44,840 nucleotides of DNA from Akkermansiaceae bacterium (GCA_024233085.1 JACKQC010000028.1:1-44840); one strand, 5' to 3'; shown: positions 25,886 to 34,364, counted from the first letter of the stretch. Made by a program: numbers and translations. The notes: generated from the sequence alone by a model not told the origin.

Positions 25886-28800
25886 TCGGAAGGGAGAATC
25901 ACAAGGAAGGCAACGACTTCAAAATCGTCGATGGATTGGCCATCGCAGGCAATGGCTTGAGTGCCCCCGGGCTGGAAGAGGCTGGCCACGGCGCGCTCGT
26001 CGCTCTGGCCGACGATGGAGGTGACGGCGGCCTGAAGCGCGTCGCGATAGCGGCCCATCTTTTCACCACGCTGGGTGTTCCGGTCGAAGCGGCCCTGGGC
26101 CGAAGCATCCGGCAGATCGCGGCCCATGCACTGGGTTTTCAGAAGATCGAGGATCTGCTTCGCCTGAGTGTAGCCGAGATTCGTCCAGTAGTCCTCGCCG
26201 ACATGGACGAGGTAGTGCGGCGCAAGCGGGTATCCGGACTCGATGGCACGGGTGGCGGACTCGCTCTCGGCGCGAAGGCAGAAGACGACGCCGGGCGGGA
26301 TGCTCGTGTCGCCCAGCTCCGCCGCCGTGGTGACCGCGAAGGTGCCGAGCGGAAGCGATTCGAGCGCCGCCCCCTCCTCCCGGATCACGCGGGCGAGATC
26401 CATGCGGAAATCATTCAGGGTGAGATCGGTGATCGAGACGCCGGTGGAAAGGTCCTCGATGTCGATCACCGCCTCCTGGAGCTTGGTGAGCTGCTTGCGG
26501 CGATACTCCAGGTCGTTCATCTGGTCGCCCGACTGATGCTCGATGAGGTTTTCCTCTCCGGTGGCGGAAATATCTAGCAGAACCATGCGACCGCTGACCC
26601 GGCGCTCGAGGTCGATGTATTCCTCCAGCTCCATGTTCGGCCAGAAATTGACAAGTTGGATGCGGTCATTGGGCGAGCCGATCCGGTCGATGCGGCCGAA
26701 ACGCTGGATGATGCGAACGGGGTTCCAGTGGATGTCGTAATTGATGAGGCAGTCGCAGTCCTGTAGGTTCTGACCCTCCGAAATGCAGTCCGTGGCAAAA
26801 AGGAGATCGATTTCTCCCTCGTCGGCGAACTCCTCGCCGCGCTCCTTTGATCGCGGGGAGAAAGCGGTGAGGACGCCCGCAAGGTCGGTGCGGATGGTGC
26901 CAAGGGTGGTCTTGTTCCGGCCCGATCCCGTGACCAAGGCGCTGTGGATGCCGAACTCGCCGGCTGCCCACGGGGCGAGATTCTCGTAGAGGTAGGTGGC
27001 CGTGTCAGCGAACGCGGTGAAAACGATGAGTTTGCGGTTTCCGGGATTGATAGGCTCGCCGATCTTGCCGCTGATGGCCTGCTTGAGGTCGGCGAGCTTG
27101 GCGTCCTGAGCGGGGACGACGGCCTGGGAAACCAGCAGCAGGGTTTCGAGCCGGTTGTGGTCCTCAACAAGTTCCTGGCGCCACTTGTGAAGGTCGCAGT
27201 CCCCGAGGAGAACCTTCACCTTGCGGCCCACAAGCAGGGACTCGAAAACGGGGTCTTCGATGTCGATGTCGTCGATGGAGATTTCCTCGACCGATTCGTC
27301 GTGGGCGTCGATGCGGCTGAGGAGATGCTCGATGTCCGCCACCTGACGCTGAACGGTCAGCGCGAAGGCATGGACGGAGCTTTCCATCCGCTTGAGCATG
27401 TTCACCCGCAGCAGGTGGACGAGGCTTTCCTCCCGGTCGAGCTGGCGGAAGAGACCCTGTCCGCCCTTCACCTGCTGGCTGTAGTGCTCGTCATAGGCGG
27501 CCTGCTTGTTCGGTAGCACGTAGCGAAGAGGCGCGTAAGCGCTGAGGTTGAGCCTGCGAATTTCGGTGTTGATGTCCCGGATGCTCGGGAATTGTCCCGC
27601 GAGATCGACATCAGATTTGATGTTCTTCGGCTTGAGGCGCTCGGGGAACTCGCCGGTTTCGGCGGTGCCATAGTAACGCTCGATGTGTTTGCGCGAGCGG
27701 GCGATGGTGAGCAAGTCGAGGAGCTTGAAGTAGTCGAAACCTAGCATTTCCATCAGCCTCGGAGACGTACGGTCCACTTCTTCGAGCTGGAGCCAACGGT
27801 TGAACTGGATCTGGGCCTTCTGGACAGTGGAATCGATACTAGGAATCTGGCAATCGGCCAGCGCGTTGTCCTCCCCCTCGGTGATGAACGCGAGCTGGTT
27901 GCGGAGGTCGGCGAGCCGGTTGTTGACCGGAGTGGCCGAAAGCATCAGGACACGGGTCTTCACCCCCGCCTTGATGATCTGGCGCATGAGCTTGTCATAG
28001 CGGGTCTCCCCACCTTTCCGCGGGGATTTCTTGTTCCGGAAGTTGTGCGACTCGTCGATGACCACGAGGTCGTAATTACCCCAGTTCACGTAGGACAGGT
28101 CGATGTCCCCGGAAGTTCCTTTGTCGCGGGACAGGTCAGTGTGGTTTAGAACGTCGTAGTTGAAACGGTCTGCGGCGAGGACGTTGCGGCGGTCGTTCGC
28201 CGCATAGAGGGTCCAGTTGTCGCGGAGACGCTTGGGGCAGAGGACGAGGACGCGGTCGTTCCGCAGTTCGTAGTATTTGATGATGGCGAGTGCCTCGAAA
28301 GTCTTTCCCAGGCCGACACTGTCGGCGATGATGCAGCCTCCGAATCGCTCCAGCTTGTCGATGGCACCGATCACGCCGTCCCGCTGGAACTTGAAGAGCT
28401 TTTTCCAAACGACCGTTTCGCGGACGCCAGTCGCCGACTTGATGATCTTCTCCTCGTCGAGGTCTCCGTCCAGGTCCTTGAACAGGTGGTAAAGGATCAG
28501 GTGATAAACTTCGGACGGAGCCCGTGAGCTGGTGAGCGATTGAATCGCGGCGATGATCCTGTCCTTGGCGGACGAATCGGAGGGCAGCCCATTCCAGAGC
28601 GTCTCCATCCACGCGGCGAAAACGCCCCCTTCATCGGTTCCCTCGGCGCACTGGATAAGGTTCAGCCGGCTTCCGGGAACGAGACCGAGGCCCTCCAGGG
28701 TGAGGGGGCAGCTTCCGATGATCGCCTTCGCGGCCAGGCCTCCACTGTTGCGAACGACGTAGGTTGATTGCGGCAATGGGGCCGGCGAGAGCTTCACTTC

Positions 28801-29079
28801 GGCATTCTGCCTCAGCCATTCGGCGCAGCGGCGGGCGAGAGCTGGCCCCTTGAGCTGATTCCGGCGGGAGCGCTCGTCCGGCCCGCCCAAAAGGTCGGCC
28901 GACGTCGGCTCAGGCAGCACCATCTTACCGGACCGCCAATTTTCCAAGCCGGCAAGCAACTCTGCGAAAGCAAAGACCGAGAGCCTCGACGTGGCGACAT
29001 CCAGCGCCTCGGTCGAGGACGCGCCGTCCAGAAGTTCGTCGAGGACGCGGTCTGCGCCGGTGTTGGTGATCAGCTTCAT
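25882..29079 (-). CDS. SNF2-type helicase with degenerate PLD-like N-terminus (1065 aa)
   Basis: A large SF2/SNF2 DNA translocase. Walker A is ADSVGLGKT (252-260), motif II is DESH (342-345), SATPVNNR follows as motif III, motif V is ATDCISEGQN (about 761-770) and motif VI RFGRIDRIGS is near 792-801. The N-terminal 200 residues resemble the PLD-like domain found in related defence helicases: AIIGSCPLTLEGLGL (about 119-133) stands where active proteins have G-S-x-N-x-T-x-x-G-L, and no H-x-K is visible, so this half is probably inactive. The gene opens the operon and overlaps DUF4391. DrmD of class 1 DISARM is also an SNF2 helicase, but the rest of DISARM is missing. Confidence 0.9.
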   Translation of the reverse strand: MKLITNTGADRVLDELLDGASSTEALDVATSRLSVFAFAELLAGLENWRSGKMVLPEPTSADLLGGPDERSRRNQLKGPALARRCAEWLRQNAEVKLSPAPLPQSTYVVRNSGGLAAKAIIGSCPLTLEGLGLVPGSRLNLIQCAEGTDEGGVFAAWMETLWNGLPSDSSAKDRIIAAIQSLTSSRAPSEVYHLILYHLFKDLDGDLDEEKIIKSATGVRETVVWKKLFKFQRDGVIGAIDKLERFGGCIIADSVGLGKTFEALAIIKYYELRNDRVLVLCPKRLRDNWTLYAANDRRNVLAADRFNYDVLNHTDLSRDKGTSGDIDLSYVNWGNYDLVVIDESHNFRNKKSPRKGGETRYDKLMRQIIKAGVKTRVLMLSATPVNNRLADLRNQLAFITEGEDNALADCQIPSIDSTVQKAQIQFNRWLQLEEVDRTSPRLMEMLGFDYFKLLDLLTIARSRKHIERYYGTAETGEFPERLKPKNIKSDVDLAGQFPSIRDINTEIRRLNLSAYAPLRYVLPNKQAAYDEHYSQQVKGGQGLFRQLDREESLVHLLRVNMLKRMESSVHAFALTVQRQVADIEHLLSRIDAHDESVEEISIDDIDIEDPVFESLLVGRKVKVLLGDCDLHKWRQELVEDHNRLETLLLVSQAVVPAQDAKLADLKQAISGKIGEPINPGNRKLIVFTAFADTATYLYENLAPWAAGEFGIHSALVTGSGRNKTTLGTIRTDLAGVLTAFSPRSKERGEEFADEGEIDLLFATDCISEGQNLQDCDCLINYDIHWNPVRIIQRFGRIDRIGSPNDRIQLVNFWPNMELEEYIDLERRVSGRMVLLDISATGEENLIEHQSGDQMNDLEYRRKQLTKLQEAVIDIEDLSTGVSITDLTLNDFRMDLARVIREEGAALESLPLGTFAVTTAAELGDTSIPPGVVFCLRAESESATRAIESGYPLAPHYLVHVGEDYWTNLGYTQAKQILDLLKTQCMGRDLPDASAQGRFDRNTQRGEKMGRYRDALQAAVTSIVGQSDERAVASLFQPGGTQAIACDGQSIDDFEVVAFLVILPSE

Positions 29080-29155
29080 TCGTGCCGCAATCTTTTTCTA
29101 TATCTTAGGGGGTGGGACATTTGTGGGGTCATGCTCGATCTTTTCTGAAATTCTC

Positions 29156-29341
29156 TCACTCCCCGGACTGATCAGATTTCAGATACTTGGTGACCGCATC
29201 CCGCAGTACCCAGGCAAGACTGACCCTCCTCTCCTCCGCGATCTTCTCCAAGGCTGCCTTGTCCTCGGCCGAGATGCTGACCGAGATGCGGGTGACAGAA
29301 TCCCCTGGCACCGGATGGCGCGAGCGTGGCGGGCGCTTCAT
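29156..29341 (-). CDS. Ribbon-helix-helix (CopG/Arc-type) DNA-binding protein (61 aa)
   Basis: A small RHH protein. After a basic N-terminal arm, VTRISVSISAEDKAALEKIA gives the beta strand and first helix, and RRVSLAWVLRDAVTKYL gives the second helix. Such dimers bind short direct or inverted repeats and often autoregulate, or act as antitoxins. No toxin gene is next to it. It lies 76 bp upstream of the helicase gene on the same strand, so its likely job is to repress its own and the operon's promoter. A direct repeat just upstream of its start (29344-29360) is a candidate operator. Confidence 0.78.
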   Translation of the reverse strand: MKRPPRSRHPVPGDSVTRISVSISAEDKAALEKIAEERRVSLAWVLRDAVTKYLKSDQSGE

Positions 29342-29343
29342 AA

Positions 29344-29360
29344 TGCACCACTACGCACCA
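29344..29360. promoter_or_regulatory. Candidate RHH operator upstream of the ribbon-helix-helix gene
   Basis: Two half-sites, TGCACCA (29344-29350) and CGCACCA (29354-29360), lie in direct repeat 10 bp apart, one helical turn, directly before the RHH start codon. This spacing fits cooperative RHH dimer binding. No -10/-35 pair can be assigned with confidence. Confidence 0.3.
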
Positions 29361-29405
29361 TTTGCGGGAAAGCGGCAAGTGCAAATCCGCCCATGGCGAG
29401 CGATT

Positions 29406-30149
29406 TCACTTCAGCCTGTAGTAGCCCGGTTCGCCAGTCCCAACAAACTCCACTTGGTCAGCAAGCGCCCGTAGGTCCCGCTTGGCGGTGGCTTCCGAGA
29501 TCTTGAACCGCTTCTCCAGATCCCGGCGGCGCACTTTGTTGCCGGTCTGAATCTGTTCGAGGAACCAGGCCTGGCGGTCCTGGGCGCTGGTCGTTTCCGA
29601 ATCGACGCCTTCCTCCACCTCAAGCTCGCTGCGATCCTCGACCGTCAAATCCGAATGGATTTGGTATCCGGCCCGACCGGTAACAATTAGAGAGTCTTCA
29701 GTTGCCGTGATTTTTTCGTTCTCAAGGACTTGGATCAGCTTTTTGCGAAAGGCGCTGACCGCATCGCAGACGGCATTTTGCCCTCGATCCAAGCCGAGGT
29801 GGTCCGCGATCGCCTTCCCGGGAATGGCTCGGGGACGCCCGTCAGGTCGCCGCTCGCGAAGGAGGAGCAGAATGCGCCAGATCACCCCATTGTCAGGAGT
29901 GCAGACGGTCACGCCGGCCAACTCGATCCGGTTCCGAAGGAACACCAGCGTCTCCCCGTCGAGGGAGCGGAGAGCTTGGTCGCCGTTCCCACCTCCGTCT
30001 GACAGCACCTCGACCCCATTTCGGGGGGTGGAAAGCGCTTCCCGGATCGCCTGATCGAGGTTGTCGAAGGGCTTCTTCACGAAATCGGATGCCCCGGCCT
30101 TCATCACCTCCACAGCCAAGTCCGGCCGGTCGTGCCCGTGCGCGGTCAC
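29406..30149 (-). CDS. Regulator with partial receiver domain and DeoR-like HTH (247 aa, 5' end damaged)
   Basis: A transcription regulator lacking its normal N-terminus. From the GTG at 30149 it keeps only the second half of a response-regulator receiver domain: TAHGHDRPD (conserved Thr) and FVKKPF (conserved Lys), without the acidic pocket and phospho-acceptor Asp. A middle domain (about 65-165) looks like a winged helix. The C-terminal 45 residues form a DeoR-like HTH (RRRDLEKRFKISEATAKRDL) ending VGTGEPGYYRL. The frame stays open to 30419; just upstream it reads LLLEIRKNPRHAEIPVLVV, clearly more receiver sequence, yet no ATG exists in frame. Either a rare start is used or the gene is truncated and fused to foreign sequence. 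It probably regulated the operon. Confidence 0.65.
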   Translation of the reverse strand: MTAHGHDRPDLAVEVMKAGASDFVKKPFDNLDQAIREALSTPRNGVEVLSDGGGNGDQALRSLDGETLVFLRNRIELAGVTVCTPDNGVIWRILLLLRERRPDGRPRAIPGKAIADHLGLDRGQNAVCDAVSAFRKKLIQVLENEKITATEDSLIVTGRAGYQIHSDLTVEDRSELEVEEGVDSETTSAQDRQAWFLEQIQTGNKVRRRDLEKRFKISEATAKRDLRALADQVEFVGTGEPGYYRLK

Positions 30150-30199
30150 GACGAGAACCGGGATCTCCGCGTGTCGCGGGTTCTTCCGGATTTCGAGCA

Positions 30200-30403
30200 G
30201 GAGGTTCTTCCCGACCGGAATCGAGGGCGGGCGGCCGAAGCGGACCTTCCCGTGACGATCGAAGGCGTAGATCGGGATGTTGATCGAGTGGAAGCGGACA
30301 ATATAAAAAGGCCTGCCCCGCTTCTTGTTGCTCTCGGGCCGGACGGATTTTCGCCTTCCTGATCCGGGCTTGGATTGCCATTTGTCGGAATTTTGTCGGA
30401 CAT
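30200..30403 (-). pseudogene. Possible N-terminal remnant of the element's integrase
   Basis: The open frame upstream of the broken regulator reads a basic stretch followed by FYIVRFHSINIPIYAFDRHG, which resembles the N-terminal strand of tyrosine integrases known from related phyla. Another frame has an ATG at 30403 (MSDKIPTNGNPSPDQEG) that would suit a start if one frameshift lies between. The place is right, immediately next to the right attachment site. A deletion joining this to the regulator would explain both the missing integrase and the half receiver domain. This is an inference from short similarity. Confidence 0.25.
30379..30401. repeat. TTTGTCGGA doublet near the right end
   Basis: Two TTTGTCGGA-like units, separated by one base more than in the left-end doublet (16858-16879) and in the same orientation, lie about 60 bp inside the right attachment repeat. 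Confidence 0.6.
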
Positions 30404-30460
30404 CGCTCTGAGTGGGAAGTCAACCACTTAGGGAATCTTCATAAATCCTTGATTTTAAGG

Positions 30461-30535
<75 letters not shown>

Positions 30536-30702
30536 CGAAGACGATGGCTCCGGGTGACGAAGCGGGACGCCAATGTTCCCGCGTTGCGTCCGGCGGGCAA
30601 GCGGGGATCGCGGGCGTAAGGCCGTTTTCCGGCATTGCGCGGCAGGGGGCTTCGTGTCAGGCTCAGCGCTCACCGGATTCTCCCGAACCCAAAAACCCAC
30701 TG

Positions 30703-31551
30703 ATGAAAACCCAAAGTATCGCCGTCACCGGTCTCGTGGCCGGCCTCGCCCTGGCCGCCGTCGTCGCCCAGGAAAAGGACAACAAGAAAGCCGAAGCGCC
30801 GAAAGAGCATCCCACCGGCTACACCGACACTCCGTTTCTTCCCGACGGGAAATGGCGCGTGCATGACGATGCCCGCCCGCGTCCGGAGGTTGTGACGCCC
30901 GGAAAAACCGCGGCCGACGCGCCCTCCGACGCGATCGTGCTCTTTGACGGCACGTCGATGGACCAATGGGAGATGGAAAAGGCCGGCGAACCCTGCGACT
31001 GGATCGTGAAGGACGGTGTCGTCGAAGTGCCGCCGAAAGGCCACGGCGTTGGGGGTTACATCCGCACGAAAAAGGAATTCACCGACGTTCAGTTGCACAT
31101 CGAGTGGGCCTCGCCGGCCGAGGTCGTCGGCAATTCCCAGGGACGCGGCAACTCGGGCGTGTTTTTCCTCGGCGCCTACGAGGTGCAGGTGCTCGACAGC
31201 TACGACAACAAATCCTACGCCGATGGCCAGGCCTCCGCGCTCTATGGCTGGAAGCCGCCGCTGGTCAACGCCTGCCGCAAACCGGGCGAGTGGCAGACCT
31301 ACGACATCGTCTTCGAGGCGCCGAGGTGGGACGAAAGCGGCAAGCTGGTGAAGAAGGCCTACGTCACGATTCTCCAAAACGGCGTGCTGACCCAACATCG
31401 GCAGGAATACCTCGGCCCGACCGGTCACAAGCAGGTCGCCAACTACGACAAGGTGCTCGACCACGGGCCGATCAAGCTCCAGGACCATGGGAATCCGGTG
31501 CGCTTTCGCAATATCTGGATTCGCGAACTGAAGTTCGGGTCCAACGATTGA
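30703..31551 (+). CDS. DUF1080 (3-keto-disaccharide hydrolase-like) exported protein (282 aa)
   Basis: A secreted protein with a signal peptide (1-22, ending AAVVAQ), a Lys/Glu-rich linker and a DUF1080 jelly-roll domain. Family hallmarks are IVLFDGTSMDQWE (78-90), a middle GNSGVFFLGAYEVQVLDSY, and a C-terminal GPIKLQDHGNPVRFRNIWI. Members are concanavalin-like beta sandwiches, some shown to cleave 3-keto-glycosides; they are abundant in Planctomycetota and Verrucomicrobiota. The ATG at 30703 directly precedes the signal sequence; upstream in-frame codons start beside the tRNA and give no sensible leader. A lactonase and a sulfatase follow on the same strand, suggesting carbohydrate catabolism. 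Confidence 0.9.
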   Translation: MKTQSIAVTGLVAGLALAAVVAQEKDNKKAEAPKEHPTGYTDTPFLPDGKWRVHDDARPRPEVVTPGKTAADAPSDAIVLFDGTSMDQWEMEKAGEPCDWIVKDGVVEVPPKGHGVGGYIRTKKEFTDVQLHIEWASPAEVVGNSQGRGNSGVFFLGAYEVQVLDSYDNKSYADGQASALYGWKPPLVNACRKPGEWQTYDIVFEAPRWDESGKLVKKAYVTILQNGVLTQHRQEYLGPTGHKQVANYDKVLDHGPIKLQDHGNPVRFRNIWIRELKFGSND

Positions 31552-31579
31552 GAGTCCAGGGCGCGCAACTCTGACGGGT

Positions 31580-31628
31580 GGCCGACCCAACAGGGTTGAG
31601 TCGACGACCTGACCCTGTTCAATCGGCC
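31580..31628. repeat. AACAGGGTT-type palindromic repeat, copy c
   Basis: The 33-nt core (31588-31620) is extended by outer arms GGCCGA (31580-31585) and TCGGCC (31623-31628). It begins 28 bp after the stop of the DUF1080 gene and ends 27 bp before the lactonase start. Confidence 0.9.
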
Positions 31629-31655
31629 GCTTTTACCGGGCCATCCCCGTTTCCT

Positions 31656-32915
31656 ATGAATCGTTCCCGCCGAAGTTTCCTCAAGACGGCCACAATCCTG
31701 TCCGCCGGCGCGGCGGGCGGATGGGCGGCGGCCCAGACCGGTGCCCGGCAGGCGCCGCTGCTGGCCTACGTGGGCACCTACACTTCGCCGCTGAAGAACA
31801 TGCGGCCCACCCAGGTCGATTTGCCACCGGGAAACGGGCGAGGGATCCATGTCTTCGAGGTGAACCGCGAGACGGGCGCCCTGACGGAGCGCGAGGTTTT
31901 CGAAATGGGCACGAGCCCGAGCGCGCTGGCCTTCAACGCGAATCGCACGCGACTCTATTCGGCGAACGAGACCGAGTTCATCGGCGAGGACGAGTCGGGC
32001 TCGGTCAGCGCCTTCGCCGTCGAACCGGTCACCGGAAAACTGACGCTGCTGAACACGATCCCCTCGGGCGGCAAAGGACCGGCGCACCTGAGCGTGCATC
32101 CGGGCGGAAAACACGTGCTGGTGGCGAATTACTTCGGCGGCTCGATCGCCGTGTTGCCGATTCTCGAGGATGGCCGTCTCGGCGAGGCGACCGATGTGAA
32201 GACGGACGCCGGAACGGTCGGTCCGACGGTGGCGCCAAACGCGCCGCCTGGCAGCTTCGCCATCAGCGGGCACGACCAGGCGCACGCGCACATGATCGAG
32301 GCCGATCCCACGGGGCGTTTTGTCCTGCACGCCGACCTCGGGCTGGACCGGATTTACGTATGGAAATTCGACGCCGAAAACGGCCGCCTTTCGCCCGCCG
32401 ACCCGCCGAGCGTGGCGCTGCCGCCGGGCGACGGGCCGCGGCATTTTCACTTTCACCCGAACGGGCGCTGGCTCTACTCGCTGCAGGAGGAGGGATCGAC
32501 GATTGTCCTGTTCGACTGGGACGGCGGATCGGGCCGGCTCACGGAACGGCAAACGATTTCCAGCCTGCCGCCGGGATACGCGGGCAGCAACTTCTGCTCG
32601 GAGATCCTGGTGCGCGGCGACGGACGCTTCGTCTACGCGGGCAATCGTCTCCACGACGGCGTCGCCGTGTTCGCGGTCGGGGAGACGGGCGAGCTGACCT
32701 ACGTGTCGGAGGCGTGGACGCGCGGCGACTACCCGCGGAGCTTTGCCTTCGGTCCCGGGGAAACGTTTTTCTACACGTGCAACCAGCGGGCGGACAATAT
32801 CGCGGTCTTTCGCGTCGATCGCGATTCCGGCGGGCTGGAGTTCACCGGCCACTACGCGGGGGTGGGCAATCCGTCGATTATCGTGTTTCACGATCTCGCC
32901 GCGTCGGCGCCCTGA
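31656..32915 (+). CDS. Tat-exported lactonase family (6-phosphogluconolactonase-like) beta-propeller (419 aa)
   Basis: A seven-bladed beta-propeller of the YbhE/Lactonase family. The N-terminus SRRSFLK (4-10) is a Tat signal, followed by a hydrophobic stretch and an AAAQTG cleavage-like site. Propeller blades show as repeated motifs: YVGTYTS, SALAFNANRTRLYSANE, PAHLSVHPGGKHVLVANYFG, GPRHFHFHPNGRWLYSLQE and ERG-like final segments with NPSIIVFHD. Cytosolic homologues hydrolyse 6-phosphogluconolactone; exported ones are common in this bacterial group and may open sugar lactones made by oxidation of polysaccharide fragments. The start at 31656 is fixed by the Tat motif. The DUF1080 gene lies upstream. 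Confidence 0.9.
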   Translation: MNRSRRSFLKTATILSAGAAGGWAAAQTGARQAPLLAYVGTYTSPLKNMRPTQVDLPPGNGRGIHVFEVNRETGALTEREVFEMGTSPSALAFNANRTRLYSANETEFIGEDESGSVSAFAVEPVTGKLTLLNTIPSGGKGPAHLSVHPGGKHVLVANYFGGSIAVLPILEDGRLGEATDVKTDAGTVGPTVAPNAPPGSFAISGHDQAHAHMIEADPTGRFVLHADLGLDRIYVWKFDAENGRLSPADPPSVALPPGDGPRHFHFHPNGRWLYSLQEEGSTIVLFDWDGGSGRLTERQTISSLPPGYAGSNFCSEILVRGDGRFVYAGNRLHDGVAVFAVGETGELTYVSEAWTRGDYPRSFAFGPGETFFYTCNQRADNIAVFRVDRDSGGLEFTGHYAGVGNPSIIVFHDLAASAP

Positions 32916-32999
32916 CGGGGCGGCGCGGCGGCTGTTCTCGTCGTCATCGCGGGGCGTTTTCCCTTTGCCCGGCGGGTGGTTTCGCCCATGATGCGGGGC

Positions 33000-34364
33000 A
33001 TGAAGTCCCTGCTTGTCTCTCTGCTGATCGGCGCGGCCGGTTTTTCCGCCGCGGCCGCCGATCGTCCGAACATCGTCTTCATTCTGGTCGATGACATGGG
33101 TTACGCCGACGTCGGCGCGATGGGGTCCACGGATATTCTGACGCCGAATGTGGACCGGCTCGCCGCCGAGGGGGTGAAGCTGAGCGATTTCTACGCCAAC
33201 GCCCCGGTCTGCTCGCCGACCCGCTGCGGCTTCATCACCGGACGGTGGCAGCAGCGAGTCGGGTTCGAATGGGCGCTCGGCTACACGGCGGAGCAGGAGA
33301 AGCTCGTGGACGGCGTGTGGACGAAGCCGACCGACATGCACCGCGCCATCGGCCTGCCCGCCGACCAGCCGGGCATCGCGAAAATGCTGAAGGCCGCCGG
33401 CTACGCGACGGGCGCCTTTGGGAAGTGGCATCTCGGCTATTCCGACGAGTACAACCCGCTGCATCATGGGTTCGACGAGTATTTTGGCGAGCTGCTCGGG
33501 CACGCGGACTACTACCGGCACATCTATTACGACGGCACCTACGCCCTGCGGGAAGGGCTCGAGATTTCCAAGGAAAAGGGCTACATCACCGACCTCATCA
33601 ACCAGCACGCGGCCGCCTTTATCCGGAAACACGCGGCGGCGGGCGAGCCGTTTTTTTGCTACGTGCCTCACCTGGCGGTCCACGCGCCGTTCCAGCCGCC
33701 AAACCGGCCCGATCCGAAAGTCACGAAGGAGCACATGACCGACGGGAGCCGGGCGGACTACAAGGCCATGCTCGAAAAGGTGGACGAGGGCATCGGTATG
33801 TTTCTCGACGAACTCGAGACCGCCGGCGTGGCGGACAACACGCTGATCGTCTTTTCCAGCGACAACGGCGGGGAGCGCTGGGCGGACAACCGGCCCCTGT
33901 TTCATCACAAGGCGACGCTGTGGGAGGGCGGCATCCGCGTGCCCTGCCTGCTGCGGTGGCCCGCGAAGCTGCCGAAGGGCAAGGTCAGCCCCCAGATGGC
34001 GATCACCATGGACCTCAGCGCGACCTTCGCCGCCGTGGCGGGCGCGGAACCGCCGGCCGGCTACGTCCTCGACGGCGTGAACCTGATTCCCATGCTCTCC
34101 GGCGAGAAGCCCGAGGTCACCGACCGCTCCTTTTTCTGGCGCATCCAGCGTTCGAACCGGAAAATGCGCGCGGTGCGGCACGGGAAATGGAAATACCTCG
34201 ACGACGGCGGCACCATGGACCTGCTTTTCGACCTCGAAAACGACATCGGCGAGCGCCGCAATCTCAACTTTACCCATCCCGACATCGTGGCCGATCTGAA
34301 GAAGCGTCTCGCCGAGTGGGAGACGGAGATGGCCCGCGAGCCGAAGACGTTCTTTGTGCGTTAG
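33000..34364 (+). CDS. Secreted type I sulfatase with CSPTR motif (454 aa)
   Basis: A family S1 arylsulfatase-like enzyme. It has a signal peptide (1-20, ending SAAAA), the metal pair in VFILVDDMGYADVG (Asp31, Asp32), the formylglycine maturation motif CSPTR (Cys71-Arg75) followed by GFITGRWQQR, the conserved GKWHLGY, and late metal residues in VFSSDNGGERW. All canonical residues are present. Two in-frame ATGs lie just upstream (32988, 32991); 33000 gives the neatest signal peptide. Such enzymes desulfate polysaccharides outside the cytoplasm and need an anaerobic or FGE-type maturase encoded elsewhere. Confidence 0.93.
   Translation: MKSLLVSLLIGAAGFSAAAADRPNIVFILVDDMGYADVGAMGSTDILTPNVDRLAAEGVKLSDFYANAPVCSPTRCGFITGRWQQRVGFEWALGYTAEQEKLVDGVWTKPTDMHRAIGLPADQPGIAKMLKAAGYATGAFGKWHLGYSDEYNPLHHGFDEYFGELLGHADYYRHIYYDGTYALREGLEISKEKGYITDLINQHAAAFIRKHAAAGEPFFCYVPHLAVHAPFQPPNRPDPKVTKEHMTDGSRADYKAMLEKVDEGIGMFLDELETAGVADNTLIVFSSDNGGERWADNRPLFHHKATLWEGGIRVPCLLRWPAKLPKGKVSPQMAITMDLSATFAAVAGAEPPAGYVLDGVNLIPMLSGEKPEVTDRSFFWRIQRSNRKMRAVRHGKWKYLDDGGTMDLLFDLENDIGERRNLNFTHPDIVADLKKRLAEWETEMAREPKTFFVR

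Noticed and set aside
17123..29079. DISARM or BREX classification of the operon
   Set aside because: No DUF1998 (DrmB-like) protein, PglZ, BrxC or Lon-like gene is present; the Mod and Res pair fits type III R-M better, so only partial resemblance is claimed.
31443..34277. 944-codon minus-strand open frame over the lactonase and sulfatase genes
   Set aside because: It spans two well-supported genes and an intergenic repeat on the other strand and shows no domain; high GC keeps the frame open.
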